DNA of 49,846 bases. Source: a virus. Positions 6,831-16,484 of this stretch are shown here, in pieces (the stretch's first letter is position 1; every line of letters begins with the position of its first letter). A program made the position numbers and the translations under genes. The stretch spans positions 1 through 49,846 of IMG/VR virus record IMGVR_UViG_3300034064_001188. One strand, written 5' to 3'. The notes beneath the pieces are model-generated. The model was not told where the DNA came from and ran no database searches. It was given only the letters and a program-made list of their open reading frames with translations.

Positions 6831-7651
6831 TTGGAACCTCCAAACTCTTCCCTCAACTGAGGAATCATGGTCAACACGAGTTCCGCCTTGTCATCCGCCA
6901 TGTCGCGGACGGTCTGGCCTTCAGTGATGTAGCCGCGACCGATGAGCCACGGCACGATGTCCTTGCCCTTGATGCCGGCGTCCTTGATGGCGTCGCGTAA
7001 CTTCTCCTGCGGAGTCAACACCACGGTCACGGGAATGGCTTGCGAAACCACGTCACCCTTCTCCTGCGACGGCGTAGCCGGCACGTAATCCCGCACCTCG
7101 TCATCCGTGTGCATGCCGAACGAAAGCTCCGGTGCATAGGCGCGTGTCCAGAACGCGGCGGCACGATACTGGAGCATCTGTTCCGCCATGGTCTTCCACT
7201 TGGAACCGTTGCGTGCGTACCACCCTTCGGCCTTGGCCATGGCGATGGTGACACAGGTGCCGACAAGCTCCTCGCCGGTCTCGCGATCCTTTGCCTTCAC
7301 GCGGCAACCGTAGGAGTCTTCACCTGGCTTACCTTCCCACACGTACCGCAGCGGTGTGAACCGGCCGCACGTGTTGACGGTCGCGATCAGAAACGTGGCG
7401 GACCATGCAGGCTTGCCGTGAATCGGTGTCATCGCCTGCATGACGGCCATGACGGACGCGCCAATGCGATTGGACAGTTCCAACGCGATGAGGATGTTCG
7501 CCTCCCCAGCCTCGCCCCGGTACGCCTCCGGAACGATGGTGGAACGGGACAGTTGCTTCGCCATGGCCATCGCGGAATCGAACGCCTGCGATGATGAAAA
7601 CACGGCGACACCTTGGTCGGGTGCGCGTGCTACGGTGAGTTGATTGCTCAT
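6827..7651 (-). CDS. recT: RecT-family single-strand annealing protein
   Basis: Encodes 274 residues. It shows the RecT layout: an N-terminal helical part (AMAMAKQLSRS), an EANILIALELSNRIGASVMAVMQ-type stretch, the PIHGKPAWSATFLIA segment, a W-containing central core and the QMLQYRAAAFWTRAYAPEL motif. RecT proteins anneal complementary single strands for recombination and replication restart. The start at 7651 lies 9 nt after the -10 hexamer of its promoter with no ribosome site, suggesting a leaderless mRNA. First gene of the recombination operon. Confidence 0.88.
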   Translation of the reverse strand: MSNQLTVARAPDQGVAVFSSSQAFDSAMAMAKQLSRSTIVPEAYRGEAGEANILIALELSNRIGASVMAVMQAMTPIHGKPAWSATFLIATVNTCGRFTPLRYVWEGKPGEDSYGCRVKAKDRETGEELVGTCVTIAMAKAEGWYARNGSKWKTMAEQMLQYRAAAFWTRAYAPELSFGMHTDDEVRDYVPATPSQEKGDVVSQAIPVTVVLTPQEKLRDAIKDAGIKGKDIVPWLIGRGYITEGQTVRDMADDKAELVLTMIPQLREEFGGSK

Positions 7652-7660
7652 ACGCCCGCC

Positions 7661-7688
7661 AGCGTATGTCCGTGTGCGCCACTGTCAA
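7661..7688 (-). promoter_or_regulatory. Leaderless-type promoter of the recombination operon
   Basis: On the minus strand: TTGACA (7688-7683), a 16-bp spacer, TACGCT (7666-7661), then 9 nt to the ATG at 7651. It lies at the 3' end of the giant virion gene, so recombination genes can be expressed both alone and by read-through. Confidence 0.7.
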
Positions 7689-10600
7689 TCATTTCTGCGG
7701 CGGATTCGTTCGGTCTGTTTGTCGATGAACTTGACCGCCTCATCCGGTTTCATCTGGAGCAAACGCTGAGAGTTCTCCTCCACAAACTTCCGATAGTCCG
7801 CACCCACCCGCTTCTGGTACGCGTGCTGTTCCTGCGGGGTCATCGGCCGGCGCTTACCGTTCTCCAGCACCTTCACGTTCGCTGACGGCACCGGCAGGAA
7901 CACGCCGCGACTGGCGAGCGTGCCAAGCGTCGTCCACGCCTTGTCCTCGCGGCGGGTCTTGATCCATCGGGACCATGGGTAACGCTCCACCTGGACGGGT
8001 TCGCCGAGGACATTCAGGACCGGGCCAGCGCCGAGTTCCCGCCGCATGTACGGCATTTGCTGGAGGAAGTATTCGTGCCCGGTGTCCGCCTTGTAGATCG
8101 ACGGGTCACTCCACGCGTCGATTTCCTTGGCGATGTTCGGAATGACCGACCCCGCGAGCTTGGCCATGTACTTCGGCATGGTGCGCTCGATGTTGTCGTT
8201 CATATCGTACTTGTACGCGTTGGCAAACCCAAGGAACTCCGTCAGACCTGAGATTGCGGACGAGTCCCGGACAATGAACGCACCTGCCATGCCGGCGTCG
8301 GCGACTTTGCGGGCGAGGGATTCCTTGTTCCACTCCTCGCGGTTGAAGAGTTGCCGGTCACGGAGTTCACCAATGGCACCGAGGACACCGCCGAACGGAA
8401 GCTGGCGGTAGGAGACGTAAGTGTCACCGAACCGGATGGAGTATGGTTGGCGACCTTCGGACATGACCTGCCGACGCTTGTTCGGGTCGAGTGACTTGAA
8501 CGAGCCGGTGATGTCGATGTCGCGGTCCTTCTCCTCATCATCGTCACCAAGGAACAACGCGCCAGCCATGACACCGAGTGCGGACCCGAGCGCGAGCTTG
8601 GCGAGGATCAGTTGCCGCTCCTCCTCGCCCATCTTCAACCCGCCGCGACCGCCCTGGCGACTGGGCGCACTCATGTAGTACCGATACAACGCAACCGGCG
8701 CGACGTAGTTCAGGATCTCGTTCGTATAATTCCCGGCAAACCTGATGAATTGCGTGCCTGAAAGCATCTTGAACCCCGGCGCGGCCTTCTCCATTTCCTG
8801 AATGCCCCGGTACAACCCGCCCATGACACCCTTCGGCTGGTTCGTGAACGTCACCAGTTGCCGCAAGTCGCGGGCGGAAATCAGGATCTCCACCGGGATG
8901 GACTCCTGCACGATCTCGCGGACGCGCTTGTCCATCAGGTCCGGCGTGGTGCCTTCCGCCTGCGCCCGCGCACGCGCCTGACGCAGCACGGTTTCGCTGG
9001 GCGTCATGTACCGATGCAGGTGCTCAATCGGCAGGCGTCGGCTCAACGCCCACGCCATCATCGCCTGCTCGCTGGACAGCGCGTTGATGTGGTCGAGCGC
9101 GCTCATCAGGCGACCGACGTACTTGAACTGCCCGAGTGCCTTGGCAAAGACGTTGCCTGATTTCGATATGGCTTCCAGCGTGTTCGCCGGCTGGTTGGGG
9201 TTGAAGTTGACGTTCCGCCACAACTCGCCGCGCCACAGGATGGGCCAGAAGTCATGCACGGCTTCGGCCAATCCCTTGCCGTACGCCTTGGCGATGGCAC
9301 CCCGCGCCTCGGACTTCGCCATCGTGATCCCCATGGCGGACGTGAGTGCGCCGGTGAGGATGTTCATGGCGTTGTCCACCTGGGTGCGGATGCCGGACAG
9401 GACAGCACCGTACCAGTAGTCACGGAACACGTCGGCAGCGCGGACACCACCTTCCTGCTGCATGACGTTGTACATGTCCATGATGAGGCGATTCCGGTTG
9501 GAACCGCCAACCTTCTGCGCCTCCTGCGCCATGGTGTTCAGCTTCTTCGCTGTCTCGCCGTCGAACTTCGCGACGCCATACTGCGGCGCAATCGCATTCC
9601 TGAACGCCTCATTGTCGAGCAACCCAAGGTTCGCCCACTTGAGGATGTTCGGGATGGCTGTGAACAGCTTGCGCCGGTCGTCCTCCTTGACGGACGGAAG
9701 CGGCACCTGCTTGCGGAACTCAGCTTGGAAGATCCGTGCACGTTCCTTCTCCCACGCTTTGCCTAACAGGTTCGCGATGTCGATGTAGCCCTGACGGGAC
9801 AGGCCCTTGAGTTCGGGAGCCTTGACCAACTCCTCAAGGATCTTCCGACGCATGTTCTCCTGCGACTCCACGCTTGCGGTCATCACGTCGCGCCAGACCA
9901 CGCGCATGTCGCGGACGGTGGACTTCAACTCGCGGGCGAACACCTTATCCGCATCGGTCATCGCGTTTCGCATCTCCTGTACGGCGCGGCGACCGGATTC
10001 AGAGAGCCACGTGCGCACTTCGTCGGCAACCACGTCAGGGAAGGGAAGCCGTTTCTGCGCCTCGCGGATGAGGTTCCGGTAGGTGAGGACCGGGAACATC
10101 CATTTGAGGCGATCCTGCACCAGTGCAGCGGCAGCGAGGGTCTTACCCGCTTCGGCTGCGTCAAACTTCATCGCCTCGGCGATCTCCTTCTGGAGATTCA
10201 GATACCGCAGCATGTCCACGTCGTTGCGTGCCGCGTTCGCCGCGATCTCGGAAAGCTCCAGTAGCTTGCCGAATACGTAGTATTGCGCCGACTGATTCAG
10301 GCCCGTGGTCTGGAAGTCCGTGGAACGTGCGGCCTCGAATGCGCGGCGGAGGTTGCCGTTGAACTGCGCGATCCACTCGTCCGCCTGCGCTTGCCACTGT
10401 GCGTCCGAGTCGATGGTGACATCGCCCTTGAACAGGCCACGGCTTGCGCGCCGAGGACCACCTGGCAGCGGCGAAGCGGGCGTGACCGTCTGCGGCGGCG
10501 GACCTTCGGTGATGCCGTTGTCCACGAGGTTGCTGAATGCCTCTTCGACACGGGGCATGTCGGCAGGAGGAATCGTCCGCTGGCGGCGGCGGATGAGGCG

Positions 10601-13600
10601 CATGCCCTGCTGCTTGGCGCGAACTAGGTTGCGCGTGCGAAGGTACACCCGGCGTGCGAGGCGGAGGGCGGCGTTGAGGACCGGAAGGCCAACGGCGGCG
10701 ATGAGGAACGGGTCGGAGAAGGTGGCGGACTTGGGATCCGTGGCTTTGATGGCGGCGTCGAGGGCGCGTTGGATGATGTCGGGTTGCTTTTCGCCGGTGG
10801 TGAGGGATTGAAGCGTGCTTCCCGGTTCGACGTTTCCAAGCGGCATCAGTATGGCTTGCGCTCCGTCCCACTTGAAAACCAATGGCGTCTTCGCGTCTTG
10901 GGAGTCAATCGCCATCGAAACCGAATCAGACCCAAGGCGACGTGCAGCTTGGATGACATCCAGCAACCGTTCTCCGTCCACTTTGGAAATGTTCTTTGCC
11001 CCTTTCTGGACGTTGTGAACGTAATCCCCGAACTGGCTTTCAGAAAACACCCCGATGGAGCCGTCCGGATTCTGGAGAATGTGGACGTTGCGGCGAACCT
11101 CTTCGGTGCGGCGTTTACCAACGTCGATTTCCTTCGGACCTGCGATGGCCTGCTTGATGATGGAGAACAGCCGCTCGGTGTTCAGCTTCTTGAAGATGAC
11201 ATCGGGATCTTTTGGAATGACACCTTTCCAGTTTGGGATATTGAGTGACTGGTCAGCCTTGACTTCCTTTCCATCCAGACTGAACAGCTTTTGCTCACCC
11301 TTTTTTCCGCCCACGGAATCGTCCCACACCAACATTGAACGGCCATCGGTGGCGGCTGAACGGATGCCATCCGACATGATGTTTTTCAGCACCAAGCGTT
11401 GCGGATCGTCGGAAACGAAATCCTTGGCGACAGCAAGGAATGACTCCTTGGTGTTCTTGCCGATGGCGGCAGGCTTGGATTGACCCTTCGCTGGCAGCGG
11501 TGTGCGCGTCGGTCCTGCGGTATCGGTCGGGAAACTCTTCGCCTTTTCCTTGAACGCCTTGAGGGAGGTTTTGTTGTTCAGGATCTCGAACGTGCCGTCA
11601 CCGGGGACTTCGATGGTGACGGTGCCGTACTTGGCTTTGTCCTCAGCAACCTTCATGGCGAAGGCTTTCTCGCCATCCTTTTCGTTCGGCGGGATCTTGG
11701 CAAATCCATCGGCTTCCGGTGCCCCTGCAATCGCCTCATCAATCTTCTCCAACAGGAACGCCTTCTGCGCCTTCGGAGCCATGGGTGGCTTCGTCTGCTT
11801 GACGACTTCCGGGGTGGAGACTTCGGCAGCTTGGGCGGCGGGAGGTTCGGCGAATCGCTTGTTGGTGAACTCGTCGATGAATCCGGCTTTCATTGCGGAT
11901 TCAGCAAGCTCTTTGGCGCGCTTTGGAGAAATCCGCTTTACGTCAACATCCTCCCTCGCCTTCTGCCAATCGCCGGCGGCAATAGATGCCGCAAACATCC
12001 GCTCTGCGGGGGTCTTGACGTTTCGATCCACCCACTTTCCGCGAGCTTGTCGCTGCTTCAACTGAGCGGCTTCTTCACGGGCTTGGGAGGTAACCTCGCT
12101 GGCGGCGGATTGTGCTGCAATGCGAGCGTCAGCTTCGGCTACAGTCTTCGGGGGAGCCTTGGCCTTCCTCTCCTTTGCGGGTTTGGTCGGCGCTGGCAAG
12201 GGAGTTGTTTCGACAGGCTTCCTCGACCGCATCTCCGCAGCAAGCACGTCACCAAGCCGACGACTGGCAGGTTTCAACCTGTCATCCTCAGACAGTGCAA
12301 CCCGCAAATCTTCAAGGTCCGCATCCGACGCCTGCTTGAACAACCCGCTGTAGTAATCTCCGCCGCGAGTCGGGTTTCCGTTTCCGTCAATCGTGGCAGC
12401 AACAGAATCCCGGAACTTCTTCGGCGCAGGCTCCGCAGTGGGTGCGGGGGTGATGGGTTTGGCTGGATCGTACTTCGCCTTCAAAGCCGCACGAACCTTT
12501 TTCAGATTCAAGCCTTTGAACTGCGATGGCTCCAACACATACATGCCATCCTTGTCCTTTTTGAACGGAACACCGGCAGCAATCAGCCTTTCGTAAATCC
12601 GATCCACGTTTCCGCTTCGGATTGTGTCTGAAACCCATCGGGCTTTTTCACGCTTCGCATACTCAAGCGCCTGAACGTAAAGCTCGGTTGCAACCCCGGT
12701 TCCCTTCCTTGGTGCTGGCTGGTCGTCCAGCAACTCAACCGTAAGGTCAGAACTTACTTCATTCCCGCCTTCCGGGTCGCGTCCGGTGGCAATAGTGACT
12801 TCAATCGCACCACCTTCAACGTCAGCCCTGAACACGGCCTTGTTGTTGCCTTTGCGGGAGGAGTATTTGGGCTTTTGCTGAGGCTGTGGTTTTGCAACCA
12901 CCCCCTCCTCCGGAGCCACATTCAAAGCCGCCTCTGCCTGAGTCTGCCCAGCCTGCGCCGTCGCCCGTTCCATCTCCGCATCCGCAGCAACGCGCTCGGC
13001 GATCCCAGCATCGGGAGCCGTGACTGGAGCGGTGGGAGTCTGTGGGATGCGGGCGGTGGCCTGTTCCATGGCCAAGTCGGCAGCGACACGTTCCGCAATG
13101 CCAGCCTCCGGAGCCTCCGCTACAGGTGCGGGTTGCACGTCAACCTGGCGCGATTCAACGTCAATCGCTCGGCTTTCAATTCCAGTCGGCTTCTGTTGAC
13201 CCAGAACCGATTTCAAATCCTCGGCTTGCCCACGCAAAACCTCCGCCTCATCTGGTGACGACGCACTCAGTTCGGAAACCAACTGATCCAAGGACATGCC
13301 TTGGCGTTGAATTTCCTCAATGAGTATTCGCGCTTGAGCGGCAGCTTCGGAGTTTGGATCACGGGCGCGATCTGCAAGTTTTACAAGGTCGTAGAACAAG
13401 TCCGGGGCGTACAACCCCCTTTTACTGCGCCGAAACCGTTCAAGCTGAACCGCCGTAAAAGCATCTTGAGCGGCGGCAAGCTCAGAACGACTCAGTGTTG
13501 GATCTTCGGCGTCATATCGTTTTTCGAGAGATTCGAGTTTCGCATCAGCGGCACGTCGAACTTTTGTGAACTCTGCGTCAGACAAGGATTCGAGTTTAGG

Positions 13601-15535
13601 ATCTACAACTGCCGGACGTTTTACTCCGAGTGGAATTTCAGCTTCGGCTGCCCGCGTTGCGGGGGCGGCGTCATCGGGCGGGATCGTGACTCGCGGTGCT
13701 TCGGCCTGCGGAGGTGTTGCAGGTTCAGGCGCGGGCGTTGCGGGGATGGCAGCTTCGATGGCATTGGGTTTCGGTTTGCGGGTTCGCTTTGGTTTTTGCG
13801 AAGGCTGGTTCAGATACCCCTGCACGCCATCCGGTCCAATGAACAACACGCCGGGATGCTTTGCCTGCAACGCAGGAATCAACTCCGCCGCCCAAGGGCG
13901 ATTCACAACCACCGCGCCAATTCCACCTGAACGAATACTCTGGTCAGGTTTGGACAGAAGAATCAGCGGAGCCCTTGTTTTGGTGTTGAGTCCTGAAATC
14001 GTTCCACCAGCAACCGGTCCTTCATCGCCCTTTTTCAACCCCTTGGCTATGATCTCATCCAGCACGTTTTCCTCAAAGCCTCTCATTCCGTGAGCCGTGA
14101 ACCTGTTTGAAGCAACTGGATCTACGGCGGAAGCCTCCTGCAAATACAGGCCGTCAGCCATTGGATCCATTGCGGACTCGACTGATGCATTCCATTTACT
14201 GAACAGTGCCGAGTCCTGCGCCTTGATGGGTTGGTCTGATTCCGGTGTCAGTTGCGGGGGCGTCTCGACTGGTGCGGCAGCGGTGGGCGTCTCCACCGGC
14301 GCGGGTTCCTCAACAGCGACAGTCTCCTCAACCGCCGCTTGTGGCACCCCCGCAAACACATCCTCCACATCCGCCTCCGTGATGTCCGGCGCGGCAATGT
14401 CTCCAACGTCCTGCGGGATAATCTGCGCCACACGCTTTCCGGCAGCGGCAGCGGTGGAGCGCGGCAGGGGGTTGCGGAGGTCTGAACCACGCGCACCACC
14501 CGCGATGCCACCCGTCAAACCGCCAACCAGCGCGGCCTTACCAAGGTCCTCCATGATCGACCTGTCCGGGTCGTACACCGCCAGAGCGGCAGCGTTACCC
14601 AACGCCTGCTCGGTGGCTTCCTGCGCAGCTTCGGTTGCCCCACCCTCGACAGCACCGCGAACCGCACGCTGGACCATCTGAGGCGCGGACTTCGCAACCA
14701 ACCGTTCGGCCATCCTTTCGCCGATGCCGCCGATGGACGACTTCCCAACCCGCAGTTTCGCCGCCACACCCAACGCACCCTCCGTTGCCGCACCGATGAC
14801 GCGTCCCGCCTGACGCGCCTTGTCCTCCATGTCGAACTTCCGTCGCTCCAGATCGGCAGCGGTGTCGTAGTCGCCATTGGCCAGCGCCTCGGCGATGCGG
14901 TCGTTGACCACGCGTCGGGCGTCTTCGGCAAAGTCTTCGCCTGCGGACAGGCCGTACATGGCACCGCCGACGAATGGAGCGGCGGGACCGGCGACCATGG
15001 CGGGAGCGAGTCCCACGATGGACCCAAGGCCACCCATGACCTGCGATGGAAGCGAGTCGCGAACGCCGGGAAGCGTGGGAAAGATTTCAGGCGCGGCTTC
15101 CTTGACCTCTCGACCAACCGCACGGAGCGGCGACTGCTCGATCTCCTCTGCAACCTGCTGGCGCGTGCGTTGCTGGCGACGAAGGTTCTCCTGCACCACG
15201 CCGGTGCCAACCTCGCCACGCTCGCGGGGAATCGGCGTTTCCGCCAGGTACGCGCCAAGCCCTTCCAGTAGGCCGCCAGCAAACCTCGTCGTTTCTTGCG
15301 GCAGGCTTCGGAGCATGCTTCCGCCCTGCTCCCACGCGGACATCTCCCCCATCGCATACTTCAACGCCTCCTCGCCCTCCGTCTCCGTAGCCATCGACGC
15401 CTGCTTGCGTGCGATCAATCGGCGGCGGAGTTCGTCGCCTTTCTCTGCGACGTATGCCTCAACCTGCTCTGGACCCATGTAGTCCGGAAACTCGACGGGA
15501 TCCAGTTCAGGACTCAGTTCGCGGACGATGCCCAT
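7685..15535 (-). CDS. Giant virion protein with LPD38-type C-terminus
   Basis: Encodes 2616 residues. Residues about 160-200 and 330-350 are glycine/alanine-rich hydrophobic stretches. 400-720 is P/A-rich. 808-860 holds two tandem copies of an AGIAERVAAD unit. 885-1000 looks like a GNAT-type fold. 1355-1565 has sliding-clamp-like motifs (AATDGRSMLVW, PLVFKWDG-AQAILMPL). There is a hydrophobic segment near 1605-1625. The last ~500 residues, with a membrane-like segment near 2320, resemble the large polyvalent-protein-associated domain LPD38. Such giants are carried in podovirus virions and delivered into the cell with DNA. The role here is inferred. Last of the leftward virion genes. Confidence 0.75.
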   Translation of the reverse strand: MGIVRELSPELDPVEFPDYMGPEQVEAYVAEKGDELRRRLIARKQASMATETEGEEALKYAMGEMSAWEQGGSMLRSLPQETTRFAGGLLEGLGAYLAETPIPRERGEVGTGVVQENLRRQQRTRQQVAEEIEQSPLRAVGREVKEAAPEIFPTLPGVRDSLPSQVMGGLGSIVGLAPAMVAGPAAPFVGGAMYGLSAGEDFAEDARRVVNDRIAEALANGDYDTAADLERRKFDMEDKARQAGRVIGAATEGALGVAAKLRVGKSSIGGIGERMAERLVAKSAPQMVQRAVRGAVEGGATEAAQEATEQALGNAAALAVYDPDRSIMEDLGKAALVGGLTGGIAGGARGSDLRNPLPRSTAAAAGKRVAQIIPQDVGDIAAPDITEADVEDVFAGVPQAAVEETVAVEEPAPVETPTAAAPVETPPQLTPESDQPIKAQDSALFSKWNASVESAMDPMADGLYLQEASAVDPVASNRFTAHGMRGFEENVLDEIIAKGLKKGDEGPVAGGTISGLNTKTRAPLILLSKPDQSIRSGGIGAVVVNRPWAAELIPALQAKHPGVLFIGPDGVQGYLNQPSQKPKRTRKPKPNAIEAAIPATPAPEPATPPQAEAPRVTIPPDDAAPATRAAEAEIPLGVKRPAVVDPKLESLSDAEFTKVRRAADAKLESLEKRYDAEDPTLSRSELAAAQDAFTAVQLERFRRSKRGLYAPDLFYDLVKLADRARDPNSEAAAQARILIEEIQRQGMSLDQLVSELSASSPDEAEVLRGQAEDLKSVLGQQKPTGIESRAIDVESRQVDVQPAPVAEAPEAGIAERVAADLAMEQATARIPQTPTAPVTAPDAGIAERVAADAEMERATAQAGQTQAEAALNVAPEEGVVAKPQPQQKPKYSSRKGNNKAVFRADVEGGAIEVTIATGRDPEGGNEVSSDLTVELLDDQPAPRKGTGVATELYVQALEYAKREKARWVSDTIRSGNVDRIYERLIAAGVPFKKDKDGMYVLEPSQFKGLNLKKVRAALKAKYDPAKPITPAPTAEPAPKKFRDSVAATIDGNGNPTRGGDYYSGLFKQASDADLEDLRVALSEDDRLKPASRRLGDVLAAEMRSRKPVETTPLPAPTKPAKERKAKAPPKTVAEADARIAAQSAASEVTSQAREEAAQLKQRQARGKWVDRNVKTPAERMFAASIAAGDWQKAREDVDVKRISPKRAKELAESAMKAGFIDEFTNKRFAEPPAAQAAEVSTPEVVKQTKPPMAPKAQKAFLLEKIDEAIAGAPEADGFAKIPPNEKDGEKAFAMKVAEDKAKYGTVTIEVPGDGTFEILNNKTSLKAFKEKAKSFPTDTAGPTRTPLPAKGQSKPAAIGKNTKESFLAVAKDFVSDDPQRLVLKNIMSDGIRSAATDGRSMLVWDDSVGGKKGEQKLFSLDGKEVKADQSLNIPNWKGVIPKDPDVIFKKLNTERLFSIIKQAIAGPKEIDVGKRRTEEVRRNVHILQNPDGSIGVFSESQFGDYVHNVQKGAKNISKVDGERLLDVIQAARRLGSDSVSMAIDSQDAKTPLVFKWDGAQAILMPLGNVEPGSTLQSLTTGEKQPDIIQRALDAAIKATDPKSATFSDPFLIAAVGLPVLNAALRLARRVYLRTRNLVRAKQQGMRLIRRRQRTIPPADMPRVEEAFSNLVDNGITEGPPPQTVTPASPLPGGPRRASRGLFKGDVTIDSDAQWQAQADEWIAQFNGNLRRAFEAARSTDFQTTGLNQSAQYYVFGKLLELSEIAANAARNDVDMLRYLNLQKEIAEAMKFDAAEAGKTLAAAALVQDRLKWMFPVLTYRNLIREAQKRLPFPDVVADEVRTWLSESGRRAVQEMRNAMTDADKVFARELKSTVRDMRVVWRDVMTASVESQENMRRKILEELVKAPELKGLSRQGYIDIANLLGKAWEKERARIFQAEFRKQVPLPSVKEDDRRKLFTAIPNILKWANLGLLDNEAFRNAIAPQYGVAKFDGETAKKLNTMAQEAQKVGGSNRNRLIMDMYNVMQQEGGVRAADVFRDYWYGAVLSGIRTQVDNAMNILTGALTSAMGITMAKSEARGAIAKAYGKGLAEAVHDFWPILWRGELWRNVNFNPNQPANTLEAISKSGNVFAKALGQFKYVGRLMSALDHINALSSEQAMMAWALSRRLPIEHLHRYMTPSETVLRQARARAQAEGTTPDLMDKRVREIVQESIPVEILISARDLRQLVTFTNQPKGVMGGLYRGIQEMEKAAPGFKMLSGTQFIRFAGNYTNEILNYVAPVALYRYYMSAPSRQGGRGGLKMGEEERQLILAKLALGSALGVMAGALFLGDDDEEKDRDIDITGSFKSLDPNKRRQVMSEGRQPYSIRFGDTYVSYRQLPFGGVLGAIGELRDRQLFNREEWNKESLARKVADAGMAGAFIVRDSSAISGLTEFLGFANAYKYDMNDNIERTMPKYMAKLAGSVIPNIAKEIDAWSDPSIYKADTGHEYFLQQMPYMRRELGAGPVLNVLGEPVQVERYPWSRWIKTRREDKAWTTLGTLASRGVFLPVPSANVKVLENGKRRPMTPQEQHAYQKRVGADYRKFVEENSQRLLQMKPDEAVKFIDKQTERIRRRND

Positions 15536-15544
15536 GGGGATGGG

Positions 15545-16483
15545 TTATGGCACAAGGACACCCAAAGGTACAGGGGCGTTTGTCTTCCCGCGACCGCGTG
15601 AGCGCCGGCGCAAGGCTTCGATGACTTCGGGTGTTGCGGTATCCCAAAACGAGGACTCCGTGATGACCGGGTTTCCGGAGGCGTCCGTTTCGATGTCCGC
15701 ACCCTTGCCGAGGGACTTCAACTCGTCGTACTTCCGCAAGGCTTCGAGGATCGGCGCGTCCGCTTTGTCCAACGCGGCAGCATCGGCGGCTTCCTTCTGG
15801 CGATTTTGGTAGGCTTCCAACTCTTCTGGCGTGAAATCGTACTGAACACGCGGCTTGCCAGTGTCGCCTCCACCCTCCGTGACGCGGATTGGTTTACGGG
15901 GTATCGAAGCCGCACTCCTCGGCGTCAGCAACGTACGCAGCAAATCTCCCGACCGCTCATCCGCAGCCATCCTCTCGCGGCTCTCGTTCTCCGCCTTCTG
16001 CACCTGCAACTGACGATCCAACATCGCCCTCTCCCGCGCATCCGTGCGCTCCATCTGCATCTCGTCGGCACGCATCTTCATCGCCCCACGTGCCGCACCC
16101 GCCTTGAACTGCGGAAGCTCCATGATTTCCGGAGTCAACCCGTCCGGCGCAAACCCCATGCCGTAACTCTCACCGGCAGCGGCGGCGATCTCGCCAAGCT
16201 GACGACGTTTGCCGGAAGCCGCAACGTCCACGGTTCCGCTCTCGGGATCCAGAACGACATCACCTCCGAAGCGTTCCGTCAGTAAAGCCTCACGCTCCGC
16301 CATCCGGTCGGCGCGTGCCTGTCCACGTTCCTTCTCCGCTGTCTTCGCCTCCTTGATACGTGATCCCGCCGCCAGTCCAGCGGTGAACGCGCCCGCAATG
16401 TTCGGACCTTCGCGCATGGCGTAGTCAAACACACCTGGAGCGCGGAGAATCTGAGCCTGAGCAATGGGTGGGATTCGTGCCAT
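15545..16483 (-). CDS. Probable internal virion protein, coiled-coil
   Basis: Encodes 312 residues. The N-terminal PPIAQ and AGAFTAGLAAGSRI stretch suggests a membrane-active or packing helix (residues 1-45). Residues 45-75 and 125-190 are highly charged, coiled-coil-like helices. It lies between the 2616-residue protein and another small virion protein, matching the ejected internal proteins of podoviruses. No family is assigned with certainty. Confidence 0.6.
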   Translation of the reverse strand: MARIPPIAQAQILRAPGVFDYAMREGPNIAGAFTAGLAAGSRIKEAKTAEKERGQARADRMAEREALLTERFGGDVVLDPESGTVDVAASGKRRQLGEIAAAAGESYGMGFAPDGLTPEIMELPQFKAGAARGAMKMRADEMQMERTDARERAMLDRQLQVQKAENESRERMAADERSGDLLRTLLTPRSAASIPRKPIRVTEGGGDTGKPRVQYDFTPEELEAYQNRQKEAADAAALDKADAPILEALRKYDELKSLGKGADIETDASGNPVITESSFWDTATPEVIEALRRRSRGRGKTNAPVPLGVLVP

Positions 16484-16484
16484 A

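Noticed and set aside
11480-12631. 383-codon frame on the + strand
   Set aside because: Antisense shadow of the giant virion gene with no recognisable motif.
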